A DNA stretch of 64,000 nucleotides, taken from NCBI GenBank assembly GCA_014925825.1, contig JACGCK010000196.1:19421-83420 (forward strand), given 5' to 3'. The stretch comes from Pholiota molesta. Lineage: Eukaryota > Basidiomycota > Agaricomycetes > Agaricales > Strophariaceae. Under the pieces are notes generated by a model that made no database searches, had not been told where the DNA came from, and saw only the letters and a list, made by a program, of their open reading frames with translations. The number at the start of each line of letters is the position of its first letter. Position 1 is the stretch's first letter. Shown piece after piece: positions 21,314 to 31,229 of the stretch. Position numbers and translations under genes: made by a program.

Positions 21314-24299
21314 GAGCTTCTTCCTCCCGAGAAATCTAAAAAACGGCGGCACCGTGCTCCCAAGGTGACGAATAGCCTGATTACTTTTGGCCCCCCCAGC
21401 TATCCATGGGACGCAAACTCATGCTGGCTGGATATGTCTTTGGAGCTCCTGTTCTTTGCCACCATGCGGAATTTTGATGAATTCACATCACTTTTCGATT
21501 CAGTACCAAAGACTACAGGCCTCTATGCTTTCTTTACCACACTTAACTCTCGGCGCCTGCTCGAAAATAATGATGACGACACTACTCAAGCCCTTAGGAA
21601 GCAGCGAAATGATCTTCGAATGGTATTGCACCAAGAACGAGCAATTGATAATGTTGATTCCAATCAGTCATTGAGTGTACGTCTTTAATTTGCTATTATT
21701 AATTTCACCACTGATTGTTGGACAGGCATGGCTGTGGTATCTCCTCCGGCAGGAGGCATCTCGGTGTCAATCATCTCCAGTGCTTCAATATTTCCATACA
21801 TGGTTATTCGATCTCCATAGCTGTGACGGTTCAGTTGTGATTGGCGGGGCTCATTATGAAATCGTCCAGCCACGCCGACATCAAGAACATGTCCTTCATC
21901 CATATGTACACCAAGTCTTCAAGGGAAGTGTTACAAGCTATTTCGACAGCCTGCTCTCTCTTGATAGAGACCCAACTGATGCCCCATCATGTTGGCGTGT
22001 AAAGGATGGTCAGCCTCTTTGTCCTGGACACCGAGTGGACCTCAAGAATATAATCATCTCACTGCCCATCATTCTCACTCTGGAAGTTGAACTTGATACG
22101 CAAAATTCGCTCTCTTGGGACTTTCCGGCTGCTCTATATCCAGCTACGGAAACACTGGCAACAAAAAATGGACTAGTTTATGATCTCGTAGGGCTTGTAC
22201 TCTTTTCCAAGACTGCAAGCCACTTTATCACGCGTTATGCATCAATTGACAAGAAAACAATTTACACGTATGATGGGCTGGCACACAATGGAATTCCAAT
22301 TATAGAGCGAAACACGACATTTGCGACTCATCTTTCTGGGCAAAACATCGAGATCCCAAATGGATATTCCATCTACGAAGCATTCTATTATCTTCGGGGA
22401 GGGTTCAAAGCCCAGAAACTATTTTACGAGAAACGTACCAATGATTTGACAAAGTGTCTTAGCCTCAGAGTACTTCCCACGTCATCTGGCCCCACATCGC
22501 TACCCTCTATTGTCTTTCAGGCGGAACACCTATCGAAGCTTGATCAACACAGACGTAAAGCATGGACGAGTAAACCAGACAGCTGGGCTGTGGAATATGT
22601 GTCAAACAAACCACCGAAAACTGATTCACGGAAACTATCTGTCTCAGCAGAAAGTTCACCTTCTGACTCGCAGCATGAATCAGAAAGCTGGGCTGAAGAT
22701 GTATCCTCAGCTGAAAGTTTGCTTCCTGACTCTCAGCATGCACCAGAAAGCTTGGCTGTGGAAGACGTATCAAGCGGCGAGGTGAAAGCTAATCCAGGAC
22801 GACCTATCTCACCTGCCAGTTCACTTCCCGACTCTGAATTCTCCGTCAACTGCCGTTGCGGAACGAGCGGAGATGGCAACCTTCTTTATGAACAGGAAAA
22901 TGGAGAAGCCATTCAGTGCAATACCTGTAATGAATGGTCACATATTGCATGTCAGAGCAATGGACGAGCAAGTAACTTGAAAACGAACGAAAGATTCCTC
23001 TGCGACTTCTGTGATCCAACGATTCCGGTGTTTGCTGGCACTTCAAGGCGAACTTCTAGTCGCATGTGAGTTGCTTATTATCGTCATCCTACACTTCGTT
23101 ACAATTAATTCAAATTTAGAAAGATAGAGGCATGTAATACAATGTCAAAAAGACCTTTGAGTGAGCGCCTACTGCGCGGAAGGGGCGCCTTGGTACGACA
23201 TGGTGAATTTTGGTATCCAGTCCGTGTGATTCATCGTGAAAACGATAGTCCTGGACGGTGGAAGGTGCGCTGGTGGAGAGGCTGTGACTTTGCCAGCCCT
23301 GGGATTACCCCGGACACAACCACGATAGTGACGATGGGAGATATTGTGGATTCCCTCTGGCGTGACAGAAGTGGAAGAAGGGCAATCAGGGTCAGTGGAT
23401 TATTATGTTTCGTACTGAAACAAAACTAACCAACTAACCTATTGAACAGCTCGGGAAATGGTTGCATTCATGGAATGTCAAGACACCAGAGGACATTCTG
23501 GCAGACCCGTGCACTATCCCCTATACGCAGCAGATCTCTGACGCGTTATCGCCCTCGGTAGACATTCTCAAACGGCTGCTGAAGGCACCTGACACTGTGG
23601 ACTCGGAAACTGTCCCCGCGAAGGCATGGATGGACAAGAGCAAGATGGATGTCAAAAAAGAGCTCGTACCATTTGTCGGAAGCTTGTCACTCACCGAGCG
23701 CGCACAAATTTCCAACTGGTTCGAAGCACATGTCAGCAAGAACAAGAATCTTCGACACAAGTGGTTAGGACGCTTGCCTATTGCCCATGCGCACATGCTA
23801 TATATATTGAAGTCCGTCAAAGCCGACCCCAAGAACAAAGGACTTACCCAAAATATGCTTCTCGAAAAAGCGTGGGATGTGCAATTCAGTGGCACACCTT
23901 CCGCCCTGATAGATACTGATGTGGACAAGGAGTGTTTGGAAATATTGGAGGAGGAAATGTTCGAAAAATCGGCTCGCGCAGGAATTGCTGGTCACTATCA
24001 GTGGGGTCTGGATGCTGGTGATCACCACTATTGGGATCCGTATGCAGGTACTTTCATCTGGGATCTTGGTGATAGAGAGGGAAATGAGGACGAGCTCGAG
24101 GTAAGCTGAGACTCTGGCACTCCTTTCTGAGACTTTTGATGACTCAAGTTCGATCGTAGCGTGGCCCTGAATATCAAGAGCTCCCAAAACTTCCTCAGGT
24201 GGTTGACTTGCGTCCTCGTCCTCAGCCACGTCCCAAGGGTAAAGCCAAAAAGGCTATTAAATGATTTACAATCTGGTAGACTACCGTACTAGATGTTAA

Positions 24300-24506
24300 C
24301 AAGGACAGCGCATGTATGCGCAAAATTTCCACTCATTAGCAACTTGCGCTCTCGGAATGCGCGCAAGTAAGCACAAAAATGCTTAGAGTAGCGCAAGTCA
24401 GCGCAAAATTCCAGCGCAAGTCGCAAAATCCCAGCGCAAGTCAAGCGCAAGTCAAGCGCAAGAAGCGCAGGCGAGCGCAAGACAAAGCGCAAATTTTCCT
24501 ATGCCC
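24300..24506. repeat. GCGCAAG subterminal repeats and right terminus of the MULE
   Basis: Roughly a dozen AGCGCAAGTC/AGCGCAAAAT units run to the right tip, whose last bases GCGCAAATTTT...GCCC mirror the left tip. Confidence 0.8.
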
Positions 24507-24707
24507 GGGGTATCATCATCCAAGGGTGGAATTCAGTTTTAGCTCAGACCTGAAAGCATCCCGAGGCTGCTGGTGGCCTTACGGCGGCGCCGAAGACGCT
24601 CTCAGTGCAGATTTCATTTTGGAATATGTATGTCTTTGATTTCACTTGCGTGGGCGTTCTAAGACTCGTCTTGAGAATTCAACAGTGTTTGACGAGGCTA
24701 CGCTAAG

Positions 24708-26428
24708 CTAATAGATATAATTATTACAAGGAAATGGGTCGTCGTCGTCCGATGAAAGCAGCATGCCAGTTCCATCTTTCTGTTCAACCCTCGTTACATC
24801 GCCGGTAGCATCACACAGAATCTTCGCAGAGATGTACGGGAGATGTTTCCCGCTAATGCTGGTCACAGACTCAAGGGCGGGGCAGACTATACCCAGCGCT
24901 TCTGCACTAGATACGAACTTCGCCCGCATTTCGTCATGCAACTCTGGTGGCGGCGCATTGCCGTACTTCGATTCCGTCGCAAATCCACAATAATAGAATC
25001 GTTTCATGTGTACGAGCTCAGATAAGATAGGACCGAGAGTTTGCTATACGAGGATAACCTCTCAGCCACAATGTACAGTAGTCTTGCTATAAATCACACA
25101 CCAATGATTTCGAACCCAGAGTCGCTCCGTGAAGTCCAAGCTCCTCCAGATTTGGCGCCCCTCTAACAATCGAGTGCATGTATCCATCCATAAAACTTCG
25201 TGGTATCTTCTTCCTATTTTTCTCCGTCCTGAACTGTCCATCCAAAGTCTCGTACCAAAGATCGCCTTCCTGTCTGTAATTCTCCCAGCTCCAAACGTCC
25301 TGTTGAATTTCAAGAGATTTCAGCTGCGGAAGGCCGTTCGGTAAGATGGCTCGCAGGAGATAAGGAACCTGTCCATTACAGCTTTCGGTAAACCCAAACT
25401 GACGAGCTGGGGAAGGATGACGACCAACTGGCGAATATCTCGGAACCGAGCCTAGAACAAATATTACGTTGAACAAGTTCAAGGCTGCTGCACGATATTG
25501 AATGTACTAACCTTTAACCGCTTCAGCTTGGGCAAAAAGCCCTTTCCAATCTGCCTCTCAGTAAACCAGTGGTCTAGGCAGTTGGTGAGTGATAAACTCT
25601 CAAGTTTAGGGTGCCGCCTGAAGAAGTCTATCGCCTGTGGAATCTCATGGTCTCTAGACGCAAAATGGTCCAAATGGAGCGATTTCAGGTTGGGAAATTC
25701 GAATGATAGAATGCGACTTCCATCTTGATAATCGCTCTTCAGATACAAGGTACGCAATGACGACGCGTGGCATGGAAGATTGTTTATTATTTTCAAGTTG
25801 TTCGTTCTTGCCAGACCTTCACCCGTCCACTCCAGGCGTAAAACGGATAGGCCCTGTAGACCTTGGTAAGACGTCATTAAAGAGGAGAAATCTGAACACT
25901 CGCCGATATGGAATTAATCTCGTCGATTACATGTCCAGATAACCAAAGGTTATCAGATCCCTGTCCCACATTTCGCAAATCCAAGGTATGCAAACGAGGG
26001 CACTCGCTACGTAGACTTCTCCAAAACTCAACGGGTAGAAGCGAACCGTGCCGTAAGTGAATGCCCAGGGCAACAATACTAGGTATCAGCCGCTCCTCGA
26101 CTAGCATCTGGACCCCGACAAGGACATCAAAGGGCTTCCTTCCTTTCCGAGCTGTGACGGAGCGCTCGGACATGACGTAAAGCTCTGTGACTCCCAATCC
26201 CAGATGTGGCTCGCGCAGCAATCTCTGGATAACTGTGACTGCATCGTCTTCATTCCGGAGGATGAGACGCGCGTAGAGGATGAGACGGACGATACTGTAA
26301 AAGAGGCGATTTCCAAGGGCCAACGAGAGCAGAGTAGAAGGAGCCGAGCGTAAAGGAAGGAATTAAGCGATGAGTGAGAAAAGTTCGGGGGGAAGGGTGA
26401 GAGGCAGCATCAGTGCAACGGAATTAGT
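24708..26428 (-). pseudogene. FBX-2: broken F-box-like gene
   Basis: All four exons of the family are recognisable (about 25904-26428, 25512-25853, 25102-25451, 24708-25043), but the gene has several lesions. The initiator position reads ACT instead of ATG (26426-26428). The F-box has TAA at 26363-26365 between LFSLIA and FLPLRSAP. Exon 3 is 350 nt with a 1-bp deletion near 25391-25402 (after LPQLV). About 13 codons before VEFWRSLRSEC are missing from exon 1. Its C-terminus (ending DDDDPFPCNNYIY) diverges from the other copies. The promoter block seen in the other copies is not evident upstream. Confidence 0.85.
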
Positions 26429-26767
26429 GTTGTGGGCAGAACTGAGTTGAGATATCATATCGATTCGATAACCAGTGACCAGTGAAGAGCTTGAAGCTGG
26501 AAGTTGAATGAATGCCACAAGCATTTGACTCACACGGAATACCTTGGCCCAGTGGATTGACATATCGACTCCGATATCATTTGATGTGTTTGGATTGGCA
26601 CTCAATTCATTTAGTTCCCACATGCAACATTTTCAATCATGTCTTCAGCAGGGCGGTGATTAATGGACAAGTTCTGAGATCGCCGAGCCCGTGTTGTTTG
26701 TATTTCTGCTTTAAGTTGAGGCGAGTTAACAACAGTTATCAGTCATCGACATATCAAAATTGACTTA
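26429..26767. other. Spacer upstream of FBX-2
   Basis: No gene, promoter block or repeat recognised. Confidence 0.3.
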
Positions 26768-26975
26768 AAAGTTGCGCTTGTACTTGCGCTCTTGCGCTAC
26801 TTTGCATACGCGCAAGTTAGCGCAAATACGTGGATTTGGGGCGCAAGTTAGTGCGAGTTTGCGCAAGTACTTCCTTTACCCTTATCAGCTTGGAATCAGC
26901 ATAGCTATTTACTTGTATATCGTATCCAGCTGGTTGAATAATAAAAAATCTTGATTTATAACACTCGAATGTACC
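26768..26975. repeat. Solo copy of a MULE left-end-like repeat
   Basis: Similar over about 210 bp to 4434-4655: GCGCTTG/GCGCAAG units, then TTTACCC, TATCAGC, then TATTTACTTGTATATCGTAT. The GGGC tip is absent, so it is a truncated or diverged relative. Confidence 0.65.
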
Positions 26976-27210
26976 TTAAAGTCGGCTAAGCAATGCACAA
27001 GTAAGATATAGGGAGGAAAGATCGATTGTCTCGATCAAATTCATTTCTTGATTGTATGTAAATTAAATAGCGAGATTCGAGTCCGGCGTCATAAAAAAAT
27101 TGATGATGGAGTTAAAAACGGGTCACAGAGAAGATAGGCACAACACCGCGCCAATGCGTCTACATAAGTACAGACATGCTGCGCAGGCTCTACTGATGGA
27201 ATCTAATCTA

Positions 27211-27252
27211 CTTAAGCGGGCTGAGTCTCGATCGAGACTCAGCCTGCTTGAG
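27211..27252. repeat. 42-bp palindrome without loop
   Basis: Centre at 27231/27232, core GAGTCTCGATCGAGACTC, 21-bp arms with two mismatches. Function unknown. Confidence 0.7.
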
Positions 27253-27299
27253 CCAGAGTCCACTACCACACCGGTCCTGCATTGATGTAATAATTTGAG

Positions 27300-27981
27300 C
27301 CGTCGCAGTAAAGCTGAACAAGTGGTGGAATATAGGCCATTAATATTTAATGATGGGAGTCGATTGAGAACATTTGATCGCCCATCATATTGACATCTGA
27401 ATCAGAAACGCACAAGTATCCATTCTGAATTCTGTAGGCATCTATTTGAGCCCACATCCGTTGAATCAAATGTGGTGAATAAATATCTAACTAAGTCGAT
27501 TTAGGACTAGACTTGTGAATTGTTTACCACTGAGTGTATTACTGTGCCTGGTACAGAGAACAGCACAACAGGCATGTCTACCGCTGGGCAATGTAAAGGT
27601 TATGTATACTGTCCATATGTGTAACGTATTAAAAACTATCTTATTTGGAAAAATCCAAGTTGCTTGAGTTGTCCTGCTAGTTGTTCTACTGTCTTACTAT
27701 CGAATGGAGAAATCTTGGAGTATCAAATAGCCCACTGTGGGCGCACCTGCTACAGGTAGATTATGTCGCAAATTGTGGGTATTGATTACGCTCCAAGTGT
27801 ACCACAGCTAATGTGTGTTGGTGGATCCATCATAATATAAATCTTTTAAGGGCTCGCCGAATACGATACGGCGTGGATCGGTACTGACGGACTGAGGATT
27901 TTTTAATCAATGGTCCTAGATAGTATAAAATGGATGCCAGTTTCGAATGTGTCCTTAGAGCTGGTCTCCTTACTACCCAAC
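27300..27981. other. Upstream region of SSP-1, left arm of the inverted duplication
   Basis: No gene. Blocks such as CAGCACAACAGGCATGT and CCCACTGTGGGCGCAC recur in reverse complement at about 56030-56310, upstream of SSP-2. Confidence 0.6.
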
Positions 27982-28918
27982 ATGCGCTGGACGTATACCT
28001 TTTTCATTGCGATTCATCTCCTTTTACAAACCGTTGCGCACCCTATCTCTTCTGTGGCCCCAGACAAAGGCGCCTTCGAACTGACAAGAAGAGAACCTCT
28101 TCCTGCAGTAACGCGCTTGCAATCCAAGCCTAAATTAAACCCTGTCCCTCCGAAGCTGGTTCAAAAGAAGACTCAAAAGAAGACCCAAAGTACTCGCAGA
28201 GCTGGTTCGTCTTCGCTATTTTTGCTGTCTATTTTGTGCTAGAATCATCATAACAGGTGCCAAAGGTTCAAATATTGCCAATGTCAAGGCAAAGGCACTT
28301 AAAACATCAACCTACCGAAAGACTGCCTTGAAAAATGCCAACAAGAGCAAAAACTTCAGTCGTCTTCAAGCAGGTATAGCGTCCGACATTTTGAATATCT
28401 TATAGCCACGCTAAAAATATCCCATTAGACCATATTCTCGAAGCTCAGACAGTCTCGCGTTACATAAATGGACCAATAGATGAGCAATGCAGAGGCACCC
28501 TCAAGAATCATCTGAATGCAAAAGAGAACCTTGATATGCTGGAAGCAAACCATAATCTGCACGTAGGTGTTCCGCCTGATAGACGCGGCGACGGGCTAGG
28601 TACTTAGCCAACTAACTTGAATCTTAGAAGGGAATCGTAGTGACGGCCTTGAATCGTGGCTTGAATCCTAAGGAACCGTTCCACAAACCGGTCAAGGCTT
28701 ATATACAAAAGCATGCAGTCGCCATCCAGAAAACTGCGGTAAAAATCGATCAGGAATTTAGGCCACTGGGAAAGGTAAATACAAGAGTTTTGGGACGCCA
28801 AAGCGTCAACGATGCTGATTGAGGTTCATGTTTACAGTGCGCACATATTCCAGTACCACATACTGATGGAGTGCTACAAGCAGCAAAACACATGATCGCA
28901 CATGCCAAGAACGTTTGA
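27982..28918 (+). CDS. SSP-1: small secreted protein of unknown function, 233 aa (exons 27982-28204, 28257-28373, 28429-28562, 28628-28774, 28838-28918)
   Basis: The protein starts with a typical signal peptide (MRWTYTFFIAIHLLLQTVA, cleavage probably after a VA|HP-like site). A Lys/Arg-rich middle follows, then a conserved segment (YINGPIDEQCRGTLKNHLN) and the tail CAHIPVPHTDGVLQAAKHM. Two cysteines are in conserved positions. All four introns are GT-AG and the exon lengths keep frame. The same exon layout recurs in SSP-2 (54893-55829), which supports the model. An in-frame ATG exists upstream at 27910, but the signal peptide favours 27982. No known domain recognised; an extracellular or wall-directed role is only inferred. 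Confidence 0.7.
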
Positions 28919-29279
28919 ACGCTCAGTTTATTCAATTATTAGCTATTTCGAACGCACGGTTTCTCAGATCATGAGTCCATAGTATAACAATCGGAAAACA
29001 TAATATAAACTGTCATCCCGCATATCTAGATGAAGATTCCTGTCTTGTTGAGCTTTGTGAAGATTCCGTCTCGACGAATTCGCCAGAAATTCTCGTCATA
29101 TCACACACAGGCAAACTCAGATAAGTTAAAGTTGCGTATGTTCCCCTCAGCCTCCCTTGGTATGCATAGTGGAGAAGATATCGAACGCATATCATTAGGT
29201 CTTATGTTTATAGTAGAATGGTGCAACGAATCACCCTGTCATTGTAATCTATCTAATTGAGTCGAATTTTTGTTCTGAG
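28919..29279. other. Spacer between SSP-1 and FBX-3
   Basis: Nothing recognised apart from the 3' flank of SSP-1. Confidence 0.3.
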
Positions 29280-29496
29280 GGAAACGATTAATCAAGTCCT
29301 ATCAGGTGATAACCTGGATCGATAGGCCGATCTTCTGATACACACTGTCATACATAGCGACAGGAATGTTAACCCGATCCAGAATTAAAACTTTAAAATA
29401 ACATCTTGTCAATCAACCAGCCCTAAGTCAGAGTCCGTCCCAAGTATAAACCAAACTACACATCAACGGTATAGTTTCAATACTCCGACTCTAACC
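29280..29496 (+). promoter_or_regulatory. Upstream block of FBX-3
   Basis: CAACCAGCCCTAA at 29414-29426, 71 bp before the ATG, preceded by the family's ATCAGGTGAT and ACACACTGTCATACAT-like stretches. Confidence 0.5.
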
Positions 29497-31229
29497 ATGG
29501 ACCTTGTTGCACCTGTGCCCTTCACATTTCCCCCAGAACTCTTCCCCATTATAGCGTCTTTTGTTCCTTTACGGTCCGCTCCACATACGCTGCATGCTTT
29601 AGCACTTGGAAATCGCCGCTTCTACGATATCTGTCGCCCCCTCATCTATTCGCGCCTTATCCTTCGGAATGAGGACGACGCAATTGGTGTTATCCAAAAA
29701 ATAATGGATGAGCCACAGCTAGGATTGGCTGTTACGGAGATATATATCATGTCTGTGCTATCCGTCGAAGCTGGGAACGGGAAGAAGCCATTCGACGTTG
29801 TCGCCGGCCTGCAAATGCTCGTCACAAAAGGCTTGATACCTCGTCTCGTTGCATTGGGACTCTATCCGTTGAAAGATTGGACATACGATAAGAATTTCGA
29901 GATAATCTTGCAAGGACGTTTACTCGTCGACTTTTGGATTAAGCTACGGAACGAGTGTCCTCGCCTGCATACCTTGATATTGCGAAATGTGGGTCAGAGT
30001 TTCATGGACCCCTGGATAACGGGGCCTGTGATCGACGAGATCAACTCTCTATCGGCGAGTAATCATATTTCTCTTGGGCGAAAAATAAAATTTATGAAAT
30101 TTTACAGGGACTTTCAGTCTTGCGCTTGGAATGGAGGGGTGAAGAATTGGAAGAGAAAGAAGATTTGAAGATTTTGAACAACCTTCCCCTTCTCGCATCG
30201 TCATTGCATACTCTAAGTCTGCGAAGCGGATTCCGAGAGGCAACAGTCCTTCTATCCCTTGATTTCCCTCACTTGAAATTGCTGCGCTTGCAAAATTTCT
30301 TATCTGAGAACGACACTGAAAAGGTACGAGGGTTCTTTCAACGGCATCCGCAACTCGAAAGTCTATCGCTCGAAGATTCCATGCATACCTGGTTCCCAGA
30401 TGATATAGGAGTTGGATTTTTACCGAATTTGAAGCATTTAAAGGTTCGTTATTTGATATCGTTCAGAAGCTTGAGCCCAAATGATGTGTATTCGTTCTAG
30501 GCTAGATTTGAAGATATTCGCCTATTGGTCGCCATTCTTCCACAGCTCGTTAGTCTCGGATTTACCACGAGCTATAACGGCCAAGTTCCTTATCTGCTCC
30601 GCGCTGTGTTACCGAATGGTCTCCCTAAACTGAAATCTCTCGAAATTGAACAGGATGTTAGGGGTTGGGAGGACCACACACTGGAAGGTGTTCTATGGTA
30701 TGAGACCTTGGATGGCGAGTTCCGGACAGAGAACAACCGCAAGAAAATGGACCGTGACTTTATGAACGGATATATGCATTCGATTGTGAGAGGGGCGCCG
30801 AATTTGGAGGAGCTAGGACTTCATGGCATGGCCTTGTCATCGGCGTCATTAGTAAGTGCGCAACCACTTACTTGGCTGCATCGTTCCTAATTTTCTCGGT
30901 AGAGAATTCTGTCGCTTACCTTGTGTCACCTTGTGAAGCTGGAACGATTCTACTATCGCGGATTTTCGCCCGATCCGAAATACGGAACTGCACCACATCC
31001 GAGGACCCACAAAAGATCGCTCGTTGATTTTCTGGCTAGCGCAAAGGCTCTGGCTCTAGTGTGTCCGCGCCTCGAATCTGTCACGAGTATCAGTGGAAGA
31101 GACCTCCCGTACGTCTCAGGCGTGATAGAGAGAAGTTCTGTAGGAGACGTAAAAGCAGTCAGGTCGGTTGCCGGCGTTGGATTACTCATTCCGGCGGACG
31201 AGAATGATCCCTTTCCATGTAATACCTGA
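29497..31229 (+). CDS. FBX-3: F-box-like LRR protein, 523 aa (exons 29497-30054, 30108-30443, 30501-30851, 30903-31229)
   Basis: Start at MDLVAPVP, then the F-box pattern FPPELFPIIASFVPLRSAP. LRR exons contain LASSLHTLSLRSG and HPQLESLSLEDS; exon 4 ends PADENDPFPCNT. Intron 1 (53 nt) begins with GCGAGT, not GT, and must be removed because it shifts frame, so a GC-AG intron is predicted. It is the closest relative of FBX-8: both share LCHLVKLERFYYRG and SGRDLPYVSG in exon 4. It is the start of the right-hand array and sits 578 bp after SSP-1 on the same strand. Confidence 0.85.

Larger units (their letters stand above)
6251..24264 (+). pseudogene. MULE gene: GCM-type zinc domain / DDE transposase / USP-like peptidase / PHD / Tudor-PWWP-like protein, split by three insertions
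   Basis: Inferred coding parts: 6251-6410, 6458-6526, 6579 to about 6742, about 7646-8718, 8770-9174, 9444-9567, 9617-9766, 21321-21676, 21726-23065, 23120-23390, 23450-24100 and 24160-24264. Breaks between parts are short GT-AG introns or the inserted elements; frame is kept across both duplication-flanked insertions. Domain order: GCM-like DNA binding at about 7740-8130 (starts WDGWPDGEFH, later RRCLGVIVCDNPNC and a terminal HSGTHAHH); RNase-H-fold transposase at about 8380-8890 (VNDAAHGWW with the first Asp, MMDFSEAERAGF with the second); USP-like peptidase at 21390-22330 with Cys in DANSCWLD (21422-21424) and His in ASHFITRYA (22221-22223); PHD finger at 22846-23015; Tudor/PWWP-like fold at 23180-23400 (GEFWYPVRVI, WKVRWWRG). 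The basic tail PRPKGKAKKAIK ends at 24264. As it stands the gene cannot make the full protein. Confidence 0.75.
4419..24506 (+). mobile_element. 20.1-kb MULE-type DNA transposon with nested insertions
   Basis: The ends are GGGCCACTAGAAATTTGCGC at 4419 and, on the other strand, GGGCATAGGAAAATTTGCGC at 24506; both run on into GCGCTT/TTGCGCTC repeats. The element is flanked by a perfect 9-bp direct repeat, GGGGTATCA, at 4410-4418 and 24507-24515. Nine-base duplications are typical of Mutator-like elements, which agrees with the GCM-plus-DDE transposase encoded inside. Subterminal arrays of degenerate GCGCAAG lie at 4434-4555, 5885-6090 and 24300-24505, probably transposase-binding sites (inference). 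Without its inner insertions the element would be roughly 7.4 kb. Confidence 0.85.

Noticed and set aside
21675..23069. 464-aa frame as an independent peptidase/PHD gene
   Set aside because: Its first codons fall in an intron (21677-21725) and its stop at 23067-23069 lies just past a GTGAGT donor; exons on both sides continue the MULE protein in frame.
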